Source: Aulostomus chinensis
Lineage: Eukaryota; Chordata; Actinopteri; Syngnathiformes; Aulostomidae
Direction of reading: 5' to 3'
DNA: 64,000 bases
Assembly: GCA_037954235.1 (NCBI GenBank)
Contig: JBBMOA010000006.1
Coordinates: 27,004,541-27,068,540, forward strand
The notes under the pieces were generated by a model. The model worked only from the letters and a program-made list of their open reading frames with translations, was not told the origin of the DNA and did no database searches. Made by a program: the position numbers and the translations under genes. Shown piece after piece: positions 63,005 through 64,000 of this stretch (positions are counted from its first letter, which is position 1; each line of letters begins with the position of its first letter).

Positions 63005-64000
63005 TCAGCGGTGTGAGCCAATATTTCATCCTGCGCCCCCCCCCCCCAACACCCTCCCACTCCATTTTAGGAATGGCTGTGGAAATACTAGCAGAGTACC
63101 GAGACCGCTTCCAGCCAGCCAAGGAGAGCAGGAGTCTGAGTTCAATAAACAATTTAATTCTACTGACAAGGACAGTTATTGAAATATCTGTCCATCAGAC
63201 TTGATAGTCATGTTCTCAAAGGATGTACATCGCATTCAACAGCTTGCAGCAAAAGTCTAGCGAGCATGGCTTGGGCCTTTTATAGCTCAGAGTATGACTG
63301 ACCTACCACTGTAACAGCAATAATGACACAAAAAGACACATCAGCAATGACTCTGCAATTATGTTTGGAGAAAAGAAATTGCGGCTAGAGTTTGCATCCA
63401 ACTGTTCCGTTGGAGCCCCTGCACCCACAATCGACACTGGTGATAATTATTCATTCATTCATTTTCAACAAGAAAGCTATATTTCATATCTTTAGAAACC
63501 AATGTTACACTATCTTGCACTTAAGACGATTGACAAATCCAGTAAGCCTTAATATGTGCAAGAGCCATGATAACATTCAAAAGCTGTCAATCTCAAGGAC
63601 AACTCAGATTCCTTAGCAGAGAAAGAGAAACAGGTTACACAAAGAAGAGCACAAAGGAGAGGTTTCGCTTCACCTCCACAATAACAACTCCATCCTAGGG
63701 GACCATATATGTGTATGTGAATTCCAATGCTACGCACAGTTGCACAACATGCAGGTAGCAAATATATGCATTTGAGTTTAAGTGGGTGTATGTAAACAAA
63801 GTGGGCCATTGGGGGCCTTATTGTACCTCAGTGTGTGTTAAGTAAATAAACCAGACTGGAACCAAGTGCTTGGCGAGACTCAATCGCTAGTTGTGATGAG
63901 TCACTGGCAGATAGGGGATTTCAGGGTGGACTAAGGGATATAGACTATATAACAGAATCCAACCTCTCAGTCAAATGATATAGCCATTTGGTGGCTCAGT

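Larger units (their letters stand above)
58647..64000 (-). other. 5' flank or 5' noncoding intron of NCOR2
   Basis: About 5.4 kb right of the inferred leader exon. Because that exon has a good acceptor, this is probably intron leading to an upstream noncoding exon, which may lie here or outside. I see no CpG-rich promoter and no coding frame. It contains a repeat fragment (59545-59700), a CT repeat (62941-63004) and a C12 run (63036-63047). Confidence 0.65.

Overview
The window is vertebrate nuclear DNA, almost certainly from a teleost fish. The coding sequence is broken into many short exons with GT-AG introns. The introns carry long CA/GT microsatellites, and several interspersed repeats match types that I recognise as common in teleost genomes. 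I cannot name the species.

One protein-coding gene accounts for everything I can read as coding. It lies on the minus strand and encodes nuclear receptor corepressor 2 (NCOR2, also called SMRT). By checking reading frame, splice phase and splice-site bases at each junction I assembled 34 coding exons, from the start codon at 58555 down to position 43. Together they give 5,113 coding bases, or 1,704 complete codons plus one base, with no stop or frameshift. All introns in the model are GT-AG. The gene runs off the left edge, so roughly the last third of the protein, with the C-terminal nuclear-receptor-interacting (CoRNR) motifs, is not in this window.

From right to left: 64000-58647 is 5' flank or 5' noncoding intron with one recognisable repeat fragment. 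An exon with a short 5' leader and the start codon follows (58646-58451). The conserved N-terminal region occupies exons 2-10 (57662-26345), spread over long introns. The deacetylase-activating domain with SANT1 is in exons 11-13 (24726-23558), a glutamine- and acid-rich linker and basic segment in exons 14-15, and SANT2 in exons 16-17, which are separated by a 5.3 kb intron. From exon 18 leftwards the gene is compact: 17 exons in about 12.5 kb encode the long disordered middle part with repeated GSITQGTP-like motifs.

The noncoding part contains a nearly full-length tRNA-derived SINE with a target-site duplication (49476-49860), a 5'-truncated tail of the same family next to another teleost retroposon tail (29919-30051), a small palindromic MITE-like element (about 44042-44210), and at least nine dinucleotide repeat tracts. 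I saw no second gene, tRNA or rRNA gene, CRISPR array, or virus-derived gene. I found no evidence for a previously undescribed biological system; the most useful results are the gene model and the embedded repeats.
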